A stretch of 5,871 nucleotides of DNA, taken from positions 1-5,871 of the forward strand of contig JACPZF010000041.1 of the NCBI GenBank assembly GCA_016195615.1, in the 5' to 3' direction. The notes under the pieces were generated by a model that was given only the letters and a program-made list of their open reading frames with translations, was not told where the DNA came from and ran no database searches. Shown piece by piece: positions 1 to 4,070 of the stretch. Position numbers and translations under genes: made by a program. Within the stretch, counting starts at the first letter, position 1. Each line of letters opens with the position of its first letter. The stretch comes from Candidatus Gottesmanbacteria bacterium. Its GTDB lineage: Bacteria; Patescibacteriota; Microgenomatia; JACPZF01.

Positions 1-49
1 AACATTTGAAAAAACCAAAGAAACATTTGTTACCAGTGTTACCTCTCGA

Positions 50-68
50 ATATTTCATAATGAAATAT
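50..68. repeat. Perfect 9-bp inverted repeat beside the LysM promoter
   Basis: ATATTTCAT (50-58) and ATGAAATAT (60-68) are exact reverse complements around a single central A. The right arm overlaps the first two bases of the proposed -35 box of the LysM gene, which is where a repressor site would sit. A further ATATTTCG follows at 70-77. As RNA the loop would be too small without losing inner pairs, so a DNA-level protein site is more likely than a terminator. AT-rich palindromes also arise by chance, and no cognate regulator can be named. Confidence 0.4.
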
Positions 69-95
69 GATATTTCGTTTTAACATTGCTATAAT
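67..95 (+). promoter_or_regulatory. Extended -10 promoter for the LysM gene
   Basis: The -10 is a perfect TATAAT (90-95) preceded by TGC (87-89), an extended -10. Exactly 17 bp upstream is ATGATA (67-72), a 4/6 match to the -35 consensus. Transcription should begin near 102 and leave a leader of about 25 nt with a ribosome binding site. This is the most conventional expression unit in the window. Confidence 0.65.
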
Positions 96-116
96 TCTAC
101 TAGTTCTGCCTGGAAA

Positions 117-123
117 GTGAGGT
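117..123 (+). promoter_or_regulatory. Shine-Dalgarno-like site GTGAGGT of the LysM gene
   Basis: GTGAGGT lies 3 nt before the ATG at 127; its GAGG core (119-122) is 4 nt away. The spacing is short but usable. It is the only clear Shine-Dalgarno-like site attached to a supported gene in the window, and it supports the ATG at 127 as the start. Confidence 0.5.
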
Positions 124-126
124 ACT

Positions 127-705
127 ATGTGGAAAGAAATTAAAAATAAATTAAGCAGCACCGAATCAGTGGTTAGTTTAGTTCTTGGTATCGTCATCGT
201 TTTGGTAGCTGGCGCTTTGCTTTTCAACGTTGTCAAAAATAAAAGCATGTCTGGTAAAAGCGTCCTGCAAGCTTTGACAGGTCAGACATCGACTTCTGAG
301 ACACCAACGGGAGAAAATACGGCAGGCAGTATGACGCTTCCAGCTAAATACACGGTTAAGGAAGGCGACGATCTCTGTAGTATTGCCGTTGCCTATTACA
401 AGTCCGGTTATAACTGGACTGTCATTGCGGCTGAAAACAAACTCGTTGATCCCAATTTACTAGTAGCCGGCCAGGAACTGACAATCCCAAAAGCTGATCC
501 GATTATGCCGGAGGGTAGTGTTAATGGTGAAGGCACGCAAACTTTAAAAGGCGATTCCTACACTGTAGCCAAAGGCGATAGTCTCTGGGACATTTCCTGC
601 CGAGCTTATGCTGATTGCTACAAATGGGTCGACATTGCCAAAGCCAACAACCTAGCTCATCCCAGCTGGATCGAAGTCGGACAGGAACTGAAATTGCCGA
701 GATAA
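127..705 (+). CDS. Membrane-anchored protein with two LysM domains
   Basis: The 192-residue protein is probably held in the cytoplasmic membrane with its C-terminal part outside, binding peptidoglycan or another N-acetylglucosamine polymer. A short charged N-terminus is followed by one hydrophobic helix (about residues 15-36), a Ser/Thr/Gly-rich linker (37-70), LysM 1 (75-122, opening YTVKEGDDLCSIA and closing VAGQELTIPK) and LysM 2 (145-192, opening YTVAKGDSLWDIS and ending VGQELKLPR). LysM 2 runs to the last residue. Each repeat has the usual aromatic opening, GD(S/D)L turn and VGQEL-type ending, with family-typical length near 48. Cysteines C84, C158 and C164 could form disulfides. No catalytic domain is present, so it is a wall-binding or scaffold protein rather than a hydrolase. 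The start is supported by a promoter and a ribosome binding site. The domain call is firm; the exact ligand is not known. Confidence 0.93.
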   Translation: MWKEIKNKLSSTESVVSLVLGIVIVLVAGALLFNVVKNKSMSGKSVLQALTGQTSTSETPTGENTAGSMTLPAKYTVKEGDDLCSIAVAYYKSGYNWTVIAAENKLVDPNLLVAGQELTIPKADPIMPEGSVNGEGTQTLKGDSYTVAKGDSLWDISCRAYADCYKWVDIAKANNLAHPSWIEVGQELKLPR

Positions 706-728
706 TTTACCTGGTAAAAAATTATGTC

Positions 729-769
729 ATTGCGAATCCGCCGATAGGCGGATGAAGCAATATATTTTT
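729..769 (+). terminator. REP-like hairpin with T-run after the LysM gene
   Basis: ATCCGCC (736-742) pairs with GGCGGAT (747-753) across a GATA loop. ATTGC (729-733) and GCAAT (757-761) form an outer stem. TTTTT follows at 765-769, directly before tRNA-Gly. This can act as a rho-independent terminator for the LysM gene. The outer ATTGCG...GAAGCAAT frame also resembles dispersed palindromic repeats common in many bacterial genomes, so it may be a mobile REP-like unit that doubles as a terminator. If it terminates efficiently, tRNA-Gly needs its own promoter, and I see no convincing one. Confidence 0.5.
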
Positions 770-840
770 GCGGGATTCGTACAGTGGCAGTACGTGTCCT
801 TCCCAAGGATAAGACGCGAGTTCGATTCTCGTATCCCGCT
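770..840 (+). tRNA. tRNA-Gly (anticodon CCC)
   Basis: The complete cloverleaf can be traced. The acceptor stem is GCGGGAT (770-776) with ATCCCGC (833-839) and discriminator T840, the usual base for bacterial tRNA-Gly. The D stem is GTAC/GTAC (779-782, 790-793) around a 7-nt loop. The anticodon stem is 795-799 with 807-811 and the loop is TTCCCAA, so the anticodon is CCC (802-804), reading GGG. The variable region is 4 nt. The T stem is GCGAG/CTCGT (816-820, 828-832) with loop TTCGATT. CCA is not encoded, so a CCA-adding enzyme is required. The gene sits between two hairpins and 47 nt before the GIY-YIG start. Confidence 0.95.
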
Positions 841-843
841 CAT

Positions 844-878
844 CGCCTCGCCCTTTTGTTTCACAAAAGAGGCGGGCG
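844..878 (+). repeat. GC-rich hairpin after tRNA-Gly
   Basis: CTTTTGT (853-859) pairs with ACAAAAG (863-869) over a 3-nt loop. Below a bulged A870, CGCC (849-852) pairs with GGCG (871-874), and below a bulged T848, CGCC (844-847) pairs with GGCG (875-878). This makes about 15 pairs with two bulges. No T-run follows on either strand, so it is not a textbook rho-independent terminator. It may mark the tRNA transcript end or affect 3' processing, and it sits in the 5' region of the GIY-YIG gene, whose ATG is 9 nt downstream. Confidence 0.55.
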
Positions 879-887
879 CATCAAGAT

Positions 888-1139
888 ATGTATATAGTAT
901 ACGTTCTTCGAAGCCTAAAGGATAATAAAACTTATTTGGGTTGCACTAAGGATTTAGAAAATAGACTCAGAGAACATAATGCAGGTGAAGTAAAGTCAAC
1001 AAAAAAAAGAAGTCCATTTATTGTCTGGTATAAGGAAGGGTTTGCTGATAAATATGAAGCCTTTAAACGCGAACAACATTTCAAGACTGCGTGGGGAAGA
1101 CGACAATTAAGAAAAATATTAAATAATATTCAAAAGTGA
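888..1139 (+). CDS. Small GIY-YIG nuclease-superfamily protein (YhbQ/UPF0213-like)
   Basis: The 83-residue protein is a stand-alone GIY-YIG domain. The first strand MYIVYVLRSL carries the GIY-equivalent (Y2-Y5); KTYLGCT (14-20) carries the YIG-equivalent Y16-L17-G18. LENRLREHN (23-31) gives the conserved Arg (R26) and His (H30), and AFKREQHFKTAWGR (58-71) gives the conserved metal-binding Glu (E62). Members of this family cut DNA or have an unclear nucleic-acid role, and stand-alone versions of 80-100 residues are abundant in Patescibacteria. Length and motif order are typical, so the gene looks intact. There is no Shine-Dalgarno site and no -10 at a useful distance, so it probably depends on transcription from the tRNA-Gly side. 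The YIG Ile-to-Leu change is tolerated in the family. The substrate cannot be inferred. Confidence 0.9.
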   Translation: MYIVYVLRSLKDNKTYLGCTKDLENRLREHNAGEVKSTKKRSPFIVWYKEGFADKYEAFKREQHFKTAWGRRQLRKILNNIQK

Positions 1140-1176
1140 TAAAAATAACTAGAAAGTTACTTAAAAATTACACAAG

Positions 1177-1185
1177 TGTTAAAAT
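1177..1185 (+). promoter_or_regulatory. Extended -10 element before the ORF at 1192
   Basis: TGT (1177-1179) followed by TAAAAT (1180-1185, 5/6) makes an extended -10. The -35 position 17 bp upstream (TTACTT, 1157-1162) matches poorly, which extended -10 promoters can tolerate. The predicted transcription start, 7 nt after the hexamer, is the A of the ATG at 1192, so the mRNA would be leaderless. Confidence 0.4.
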
Positions 1186-1191
1186 TTAAAT

Positions 1192-1305
1192 ATGAACGAT
1201 CAATCGACTACCCATAAATTCGTGGCCGGTGAGAAAAACCAGCTTTCGGAACTAACCAAAAAGTTTCCCTCTGGCGCTAGATTAGAATGTAAAAGAGAAG
1301 ATTAA
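1192..1305 (+). CDS. Hypothetical 37-residue protein
   Basis: ATG at 1192 opens a 37-codon frame ending in TAA. The product begins MNDQSTTHKFVAGEKNQ and ends FPSGARLECKRED; it is charged and hydrophilic, with no membrane helix or motif that I recognise. It fills an otherwise empty gap between the GIY-YIG gene and the coiled-coil gene. There is no Shine-Dalgarno site, but an extended -10 element ends 6 nt before the ATG, the geometry seen for three other starts here. It may be a real small protein or the surviving N-terminus of a larger eroded gene; the abrupt charged end fits either reading. Confidence 0.4.
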   Translation: MNDQSTTHKFVAGEKNQLSELTKKFPSGARLECKRED

Positions 1306-1331
1306 TAAAACATTTTTCTTCGCTCTCGCTC

Positions 1332-1360
1332 TTGAAAATATTTTCGGAAAAGATTATTTT
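1332..1360 (+). promoter_or_regulatory. Promoter for the coiled-coil gene, start at the ATG
   Basis: TTGAAA (1332-1337, 5/6 to the -35 consensus) and TATTTT (1355-1360, 4/6 to -10) are exactly 17 bp apart. Transcription is predicted to begin at about 1367, the first base of the coding sequence, so the transcript would be leaderless. No Shine-Dalgarno site lies before the ATG, which agrees. Confidence 0.5.
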
Positions 1361-1366
1361 ATATCC

Positions 1367-1570
1367 ATGTTAACCAAAATCGATCTTTCCTCAATAGGAC
1401 GTCTCTTAGACAAGAAACTAGATACGAAACTAAGGACGATTAAAGAAGATATTGAGCGCATTAGAAAGGATCAAAAAACTATCGTGAGCTTCTTTGATAG
1501 AGAATATTTACAATTGCGAAAACGTATTGAGATCATAGAACAACATCTTGGCCTACAAACAGTGCAATAA
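1367..1570 (+). CDS. Small coiled-coil protein of unknown function
   Basis: The 67-residue product is almost wholly alpha-helical and highly charged. From about residue 6 to 62, hydrophobic residues recur at 3-4 spacing between Lys/Arg/Glu/Asp (IGRLLDKKLD, IKEDIERIRKD, LRKRIEIIEQHLGL), as expected of a coiled coil. The FFDREY stretch (42-47) interrupts it near the middle and may be a hinge. There is no signal peptide, membrane helix or enzyme motif. Short proteins of this style, with an N-terminal MLTK-D-like opening, are in my experience frequent in Patescibacteria, but no role is known to me. It converges with the VOC gene, with 44 nt between the stops. A leaderless promoter supports the start. 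Confidence 0.75.
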   Translation: MLTKIDLSSIGRLLDKKLDTKLRTIKEDIERIRKDQKTIVSFFDREYLQLRKRIEIIEQHLGLQTVQ

Positions 1571-1614
1571 TTTCTACACGGAAAAGGAGTTTCAAGTGGA
1601 AAGCTTGGCACCTT

Positions 1615-1980
1615 CTAATTTTTTTCCTGGTAAAGAAAATGGGTGTTTCCTTCTGGGTCGCTAAACTTGGCTTGCCTTCCCCAATGTCTAATTTCGATGC
1701 CTGAGGCAAAGACGACGCCGCGGCGGGAAAACTCTCTAACCGTTTTCGTTAAATTTGTTACCCGCCAATAGGGCGTAATTCGCTGCTGTTTGGCATTTTT
1801 TCCTTTTAGTTGTTTTTTTCCCCACAAGGCCAATAAAAACCCAACTTTTTTTCCCAGCATGGCAAATTGATCGTTTTCTTCTTTGGCAAAAACAGTAAGT
1901 CCCAGCTTTTCTTTGTACCATTTTACCATTTGCTCCCAATTTTTTACTTGGATTTCAATGACATCTAATTTTTTAATCAT
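1615..1980 (-). CDS. VOC superfamily (glyoxalase/bleomycin-resistance fold) protein
   Basis: The 121-residue protein has the paired beta-alpha-beta-beta-beta layout of the vicinal oxygen chelate superfamily. The first half opens KKLDVIEIQVKNWEQMVKWY (3-22) and continues KEKLGLTVFAKEEN, the usual strand, helix and 'ekLGl' turn. The second half opens RITPYWRVTNLTKTVREF (67-84) and ends with the hallmark FSDPEGNTHFLYQ (106-118), where E110 lies in the usual metal-ligand region. E9 sits where the first ligand (His or Glu) is often found. Family members include glyoxalase I, dioxygenases and antibiotic-binding proteins; nothing here picks out a substrate. Length is normal for a single-domain member. 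It diverges from the S51 peptidase gene, and I see no strong promoter for it. Confidence 0.88.
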   Translation of the reverse strand: MIKKLDVIEIQVKNWEQMVKWYKEKLGLTVFAKEENDQFAMLGKKVGFLLALWGKKQLKGKNAKQQRITPYWRVTNLTKTVREFSRRGVVFASGIEIRHWGRQAKFSDPEGNTHFLYQEKN

Positions 1981-2097
1981 AAATTTGCTATTTGGCCATC
2001 AGGTGATAAGTTAAGTCGTGCTCTAAATAAAATTTCTGTGTTTTATTTTTAGCGTATCTTTTTGCTTTTATTTTCATTTATAATAAACTTAATTATA

Positions 2098-2121
2098 CTC
2101 TAATAATACGTATTAATAGAG
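2098..2121. repeat. 24-bp near-perfect palindrome in the divergent intergenic region
   Basis: The arms CTCTAATAATAC (2098-2109) and GTATTAATAGAG (2110-2121) are reverse complements apart from one A opposite A; the centre TAATACGTATTA is perfect. It lies between the divergent VOC and S51-peptidase genes in a 209-nt stretch (1981-2189) that holds no other supported gene. An upstream TATAAT at 2079-2084 lacks a good -35. The uninterrupted twofold symmetry suggests a dimeric regulator's operator rather than an RNA hairpin. Confidence 0.45.
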
Positions 2122-2189
2122 GATAGTATTTATACATCTTATGTGTTTTGATCTCAGCGACGGGCAGATCTTTCGGTGTAGCTGTTAAT

Positions 2190-2837
2190 ATGAAACTTTT
2201 TCTTACTTCTAACGGCCTAACCAATTATGTTCTCAGAAATAAATTCGTAGAATTACTGGAGAAAAATCCAAAAGAAGCAAACGTGGCTTTTATTAATACG
2301 GCCTCCAAAGTACAAGACGATAATGGTTACGTCGAAACTGACTTGCAAAATCTCAAAAAAACTGGCGTTAAAAATATCTCTTTAGTAGATATTTCCGAAC
2401 CCAAAGAAAATTGGCAAAACAACCTTTTTGAAACGGATGTGATCTGGATGGAGGGCGGAAATACTTTTTATCTTTTAGAGGAGCTTCGCAAATCGGGACT
2501 GACCAAAGATCTTAAAGATGTTGTTAAAGAAAAGCTTTATGTAGGCGTAAGCGCCGGAAGTATAATCGTTGGACCCACTATCACCATTGCCAATGTTGAA
2601 CCTCCGGATATTAATAGTATCGGCATGACTGATTTTTCAGCTCTGAGTTGGGTTAATTTTGAATTATCCCCGCATACTACCAACTTCGTTCCCCTAGAAA
2701 ACGTGGAAAAGTTTGCCAAGGAATCACCGTATACTATTTATGCCTACGACGACAATGTGGCACTTCTGATCCAGAATGAAAAAGTTGGTTTTGTAGGAAA
2801 TGGATTTAACAAAATATTTCTCTCTCCTCAACCTTAA
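2190..2837 (+). CDS. Peptidase E-like (S51 / class I glutamine amidotransferase-like) protein
   Basis: From the ATG at 2190 the product has 215 residues and begins MKLFLTSNGLT, the first strand expected of this family. Later landmarks are VAFINTAS (32-39), DVIWMEGGNTFYLL (83-96) with the GGNT motif, GVSAGSIIVGP (119-129) with the probable nucleophile S121 in a G-x-S-A-G-S elbow, and ELSPHTTNF (158-166) with the probable catalytic H162. In S51 enzymes such as Salmonella PepE these form a Ser-His-acid site that removes N-terminal Asp from dipeptides; here the acid and the substrate are not assigned. The length fits the family (about 210-230). The frame is open upstream to a TTG at 2148, but those 14 extra residues do not fit the family start. 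No clear Shine-Dalgarno or -10 lies before 2190, so regulation is unresolved. It is cytoplasmic, with no signal peptide. Confidence 0.88.
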   Translation: MKLFLTSNGLTNYVLRNKFVELLEKNPKEANVAFINTASKVQDDNGYVETDLQNLKKTGVKNISLVDISEPKENWQNNLFETDVIWMEGGNTFYLLEELRKSGLTKDLKDVVKEKLYVGVSAGSIIVGPTITIANVEPPDINSIGMTDFSALSWVNFELSPHTTNFVPLENVEKFAKESPYTIYAYDDNVALLIQNEKVGFVGNGFNKIFLSPQP

Positions 2838-2857
2838 AGGTTACCAGCCTAACAACT

Positions 2858-2886
2858 TTGAGACAATTGTTTCTTTGTGCTAATAT
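2858..2886 (+). promoter_or_regulatory. Promoter of the higBA pair, start at the GTG
   Basis: TTGAGA (2858-2863, 5/6) and TAATAT (2881-2886, 4/6) are 17 bp apart, and TGC (2878-2880) makes the -10 extended. This is the best-formed promoter next to an accessory gene in the window. Initiation is predicted at 2893, the G of the toxin's GTG start, so the toxin mRNA would be leaderless. Confidence 0.6.
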
Positions 2887-2892
2887 GGTTTC

Positions 2893-3222
2893 GTGAGCTG
2901 GAGTGTTAATTTTTATCAATCTCAAAGTGGCGATTCCCCTGTTAAGGATTTTATTGAAAAGCAGGATATTGTTCTCCGAATTAGAGTAGCACACTCAATT
3001 AAATTGCTGTTCGATCAAGGACCGTTTCTTAAACCTCCTTATATCAAGAAATTGGGAAAGCGCTTTTATGAGCTTCGGATTTCAGGACTTATACCTATAA
3101 GAATTTTTTATACAATTTATAATGGCGAATACTACCTACTTCATGCTTTTAAAAAGAAAACTCAAAAAACCCCTCTTCATGAAATAAAAACTGCTCTTTA
3201 CAGAATGGGAAAAATAATATAG
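2893..3222 (+). CDS. higB: HigB-type toxin (phage Gp49-like, RelE superfamily)
   Basis: The 109-residue protein matches the phage-derived Gp49-like/HigB family, whose studied members are ribosome-dependent mRNA endonucleases that stop translation. Family landmarks in order are SPVKDFIE (15-22), the helix carrying LLFDQGPFLKPPYIKKLG (38-55), FYELRIS (58-64), IRIFYTIYNGEYYLLHAFKKKTQKTP (69-94), ending in the characteristic HAFxKKTQKTP block, and a C-terminal helix HEIKTALYRM. Basic residues crowd the last third, as expected for RNA contact. The start is GTG: the in-phase alternative is absent, and an ATG at 2885 in another frame reaches a stop after three codons. The gene precedes its antitoxin by 12 nt, the toxin-first order typical of HigBA. 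It looks intact. The call is confident at family level; toxicity is inferred. Confidence 0.92.
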   Translation: MSWSVNFYQSQSGDSPVKDFIEKQDIVLRIRVAHSIKLLFDQGPFLKPPYIKKLGKRFYELRISGLIPIRIFYTIYNGEYYLLHAFKKKTQKTPLHEIKTALYRMGKII

Positions 3223-3236
3223 CATATATGCTATAT
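3217..3236. promoter_or_regulatory. Perfect 20-bp palindrome over the higB stop and higA start
   Basis: ATATAGCATA (3217-3226) and TATGCTATAT (3227-3236) are exact reverse complements. The palindrome contains the higB TAG (3220-3222) and the first two bases of the higA ATG (3235-3237). HigA-type antitoxins are DNA-binding dimers that usually repress their own operon at palindromes; this one could be an internal operator, or as mRNA a hairpin with loop TATA that partly covers the higA start. Most published operators lie at the operon promoter, so this position is unusual. Confidence 0.5.
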
Positions 3237-3525
3237 GAAAAGAAAGTATTTAAAGTTTGAGACTTGGCTAAAAAAGCAATTAAAAAATCCTGCCTTTAAA
3301 GCAGAATATAATCGACAACAACCAGAATTTGCTGTAATTAATGCCATTATTGAGGCCAGAAAAAATAAAGGAGTGACTCAAAAGGCACTAGCCAAAAAAA
3401 TTGGTACAAAACAATCTGTTATCTCGCGGATGGAATCAGGAAGAGCAAATCCGACAATCGGTTTTCTAAAGCGATTGGCCCAAGCTTTTAACTCGCGTCT
3501 TGAAATCCGTTTTATTTCGCTTTGA
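3235..3525 (+). CDS. higA: HigA-type antitoxin, Xre-family helix-turn-helix
   Basis: The 96-residue partner of HigB binds and neutralises the toxin and should bind DNA. An N-terminal charged segment, KFETWLKKQLKNPAFKAEY (7-25), is typical of the HigA group and contains the common 'L.(K/N)P.f...Y' helix. The HTH_3/Xre domain spans about 33-91: INAIIEARKNKGVTQKALAKK (35-55) forms helices 1-2, KQSVISRMESGRANP (59-73) contains the recognition helix, and TIGFLKRLAQAFNSRLEIRF closes the fold. ATG at 3235 has no Shine-Dalgarno site and lies 12 nt after the toxin stop in the same frame, separated only by that TAG, so expression probably relies on the shared mRNA. Complete and of normal length. Confidence 0.92.
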   Translation: MKRKYLKFETWLKKQLKNPAFKAEYNRQQPEFAVINAIIEARKNKGVTQKALAKKIGTKQSVISRMESGRANPTIGFLKRLAQAFNSRLEIRFISL

Positions 3526-3535
3526 TTAACCTAAT

Positions 3536-3541
3536 TATAAT
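3536..3541 (+). promoter_or_regulatory. Consensus -10 before the methyltransferase gene
   Basis: A perfect TATAAT (3536-3541) ends 6 nt before the ATG at 3548, in the 22-nt gap after higA. No acceptable -35 is found at 16-18 bp and there is no TG extension, so strength is doubtful. Initiation would fall on the ATG, giving a leaderless message. Confidence 0.45.
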
Positions 3542-3547
3542 TAAATT

Positions 3548-3967
3548 ATGTATAACTATCTTATTAAAAAACACAAGTACTATAACAATGCGTTTTTTGG
3601 AAAGTGGGCAAAGTTATACGACTTTGAGAAGTATCTACTTTTCCCGCTCCGCAAAAAGACAGCAAAAGTTTTAAACTCTCCGGGTCCTTTGAAAATACTT
3701 GATGTTGCTACCGGAACTGGTGCGCAAGCTTATGAATTATCAAAATTAGGACACGATGTTATTGGCATTGACTTATCCGGGGAAATGCGAAAACATTTTA
3801 TAGCCAAAATTTTCCATCGGATCATAAGTCTGTACGAGACCAGGAATTATAAACCGTTTATTGAAAAAGGATTAGATACGATTCTTGGCGAAGTCGAATT
3901 AAAAATAGATAAGTCGATAGATTTTCTAGGAATTTTTCAAATCAATTTGGTTTTAAATGATAAGTAA
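3548..3967 (+). CDS. Class I SAM-dependent methyltransferase, internally truncated
   Basis: The 139-residue product begins like a UbiE-type small-molecule methyltransferase: an N-terminal region with FFGKWAKLYDFEKYLLFPLR (16-35), then motif I LDVATGTGAQ (51-60), which binds S-adenosylmethionine, and the acidic strand VIGIDLSGEM (71-80). It then jumps at about residue 80 (near base 3787) to RKHFIAKIFHRIISLYETRNYKPFIEKGL (81-109) and a short C-terminal LGIFQINLVLN, which look like the late helix and last strands of such an enzyme. The expected middle block (motifs II-III, the loop after the SAM acid and the central strands) is absent; full-length relatives usually have about 210-250 residues. 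The frame is kept across the join. The protein is probably inactive, unless the loss is an assembly error. A consensus -10 lies 6 nt before the ATG. Confidence 0.75.
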   Translation: MYNYLIKKHKYYNNAFFGKWAKLYDFEKYLLFPLRKKTAKVLNSPGPLKILDVATGTGAQAYELSKLGHDVIGIDLSGEMRKHFIAKIFHRIISLYETRNYKPFIEKGLDTILGEVELKIDKSIDFLGIFQINLVLNDK

Positions 3968-3980
3968 AATACGTTATAAT
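3952..3980 (+). promoter_or_regulatory. Promoter for tRNA-Thr and the following gene
   Basis: TTTAAA (3952-3957, 4/6) and TATAAT (3975-3980, perfect) are 17 bp apart. The -35 lies inside the last codons of the methyltransferase gene. Initiation near 3987 would give a leader of about 84 nt before tRNA-Thr. It is the only good promoter ahead of both the tRNA and the gene that begins 3 nt after it. Confidence 0.6.
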
Positions 3981-4020
3981 ATTCGCAAAGGGGTGCTATA
4001 TATTATTTCCCTTCGCGAAT
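3981..4020. repeat. 12-bp inverted repeat at the tRNA-Thr operon start
   Basis: ATTCGCAAAGGG (3981-3992) pairs with CCCTTCGCGAAT (4009-4020) at 11 of 12 positions, with a 16-nt AT-rich spacer. The left arm touches the TATAAT and spans the predicted transcription start, so the full hairpin would not form in that RNA; an operator is as likely. It could also serve as a stem for methyltransferase mRNA running through, though no T-run follows. Confidence 0.45.
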
Positions 4021-4037
4021 CATATTGGGGAAAATCG

Positions 4038-4066
4038 TCGGGAAAAAACCGTAGGTTTTGTCCCGA
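4038..4066 (+). repeat. Strong hairpin 4 nt upstream of tRNA-Thr
   Basis: TCGGGA (4038-4043) pairs with TCCCGA (4061-4066). After one A-G mismatch, AAAACC (4045-4050) pairs with GGTTTT (4054-4059) over a GTA loop: 12 pairs and one mismatch. It ends 4 nt before the mature tRNA 5' end and lies in the predicted tRNA leader. No T-run follows on the plus strand, so termination is unlikely; a role in leader processing is possible. Confidence 0.55.
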
Positions 4067-4070
4067 AACA

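Noticed and set aside
2..83. Open frames at the left edge that might be the end of an upstream gene (plus strand stops at 70 and 83; a minus-strand ATG at 58)
   Set aside because: Three frames are open in this short AT-rich piece and none is recognisable, so no gene can be chosen.
39..248. 69-codon minus-strand frame opposite the LysM gene start
   Set aside because: It lies antisense to the LysM promoter and membrane helix, has no family features and is explained as a shadow of the real gene.
1596..1664. GTG-initiated 22-codon frame behind AAGGAG (1584-1589, 6-nt spacing)
   Set aside because: The ribosome-binding match is good, but the frame is antisense to the conserved C-terminus of the VOC protein, uses GTG and has no promoter; chance is more likely.
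1736..1939. 67-codon minus-strand frame inside the VOC gene
   Set aside because: It is a second frame of the same strand as a clear VOC-family gene and resembles no protein.
2148..2189. TTG at 2148 as the peptidase E-like start
   Set aside because: The added 14 residues do not fit the family, while MKLFLTSNGLT at 2190 is the expected first strand.
2537..2994. Minus-strand frames at 2537-2719 and 2806-2994
   Set aside because: Both are antisense to well-supported S51-peptidase or HigB coding sequence and carry no family signal.
1137..3525. UGA recoded as glycine
   Set aside because: TGA stops end GIY-YIG and HigA at their normal family lengths, and further stops follow at once; there is no internal TGA in any gene.
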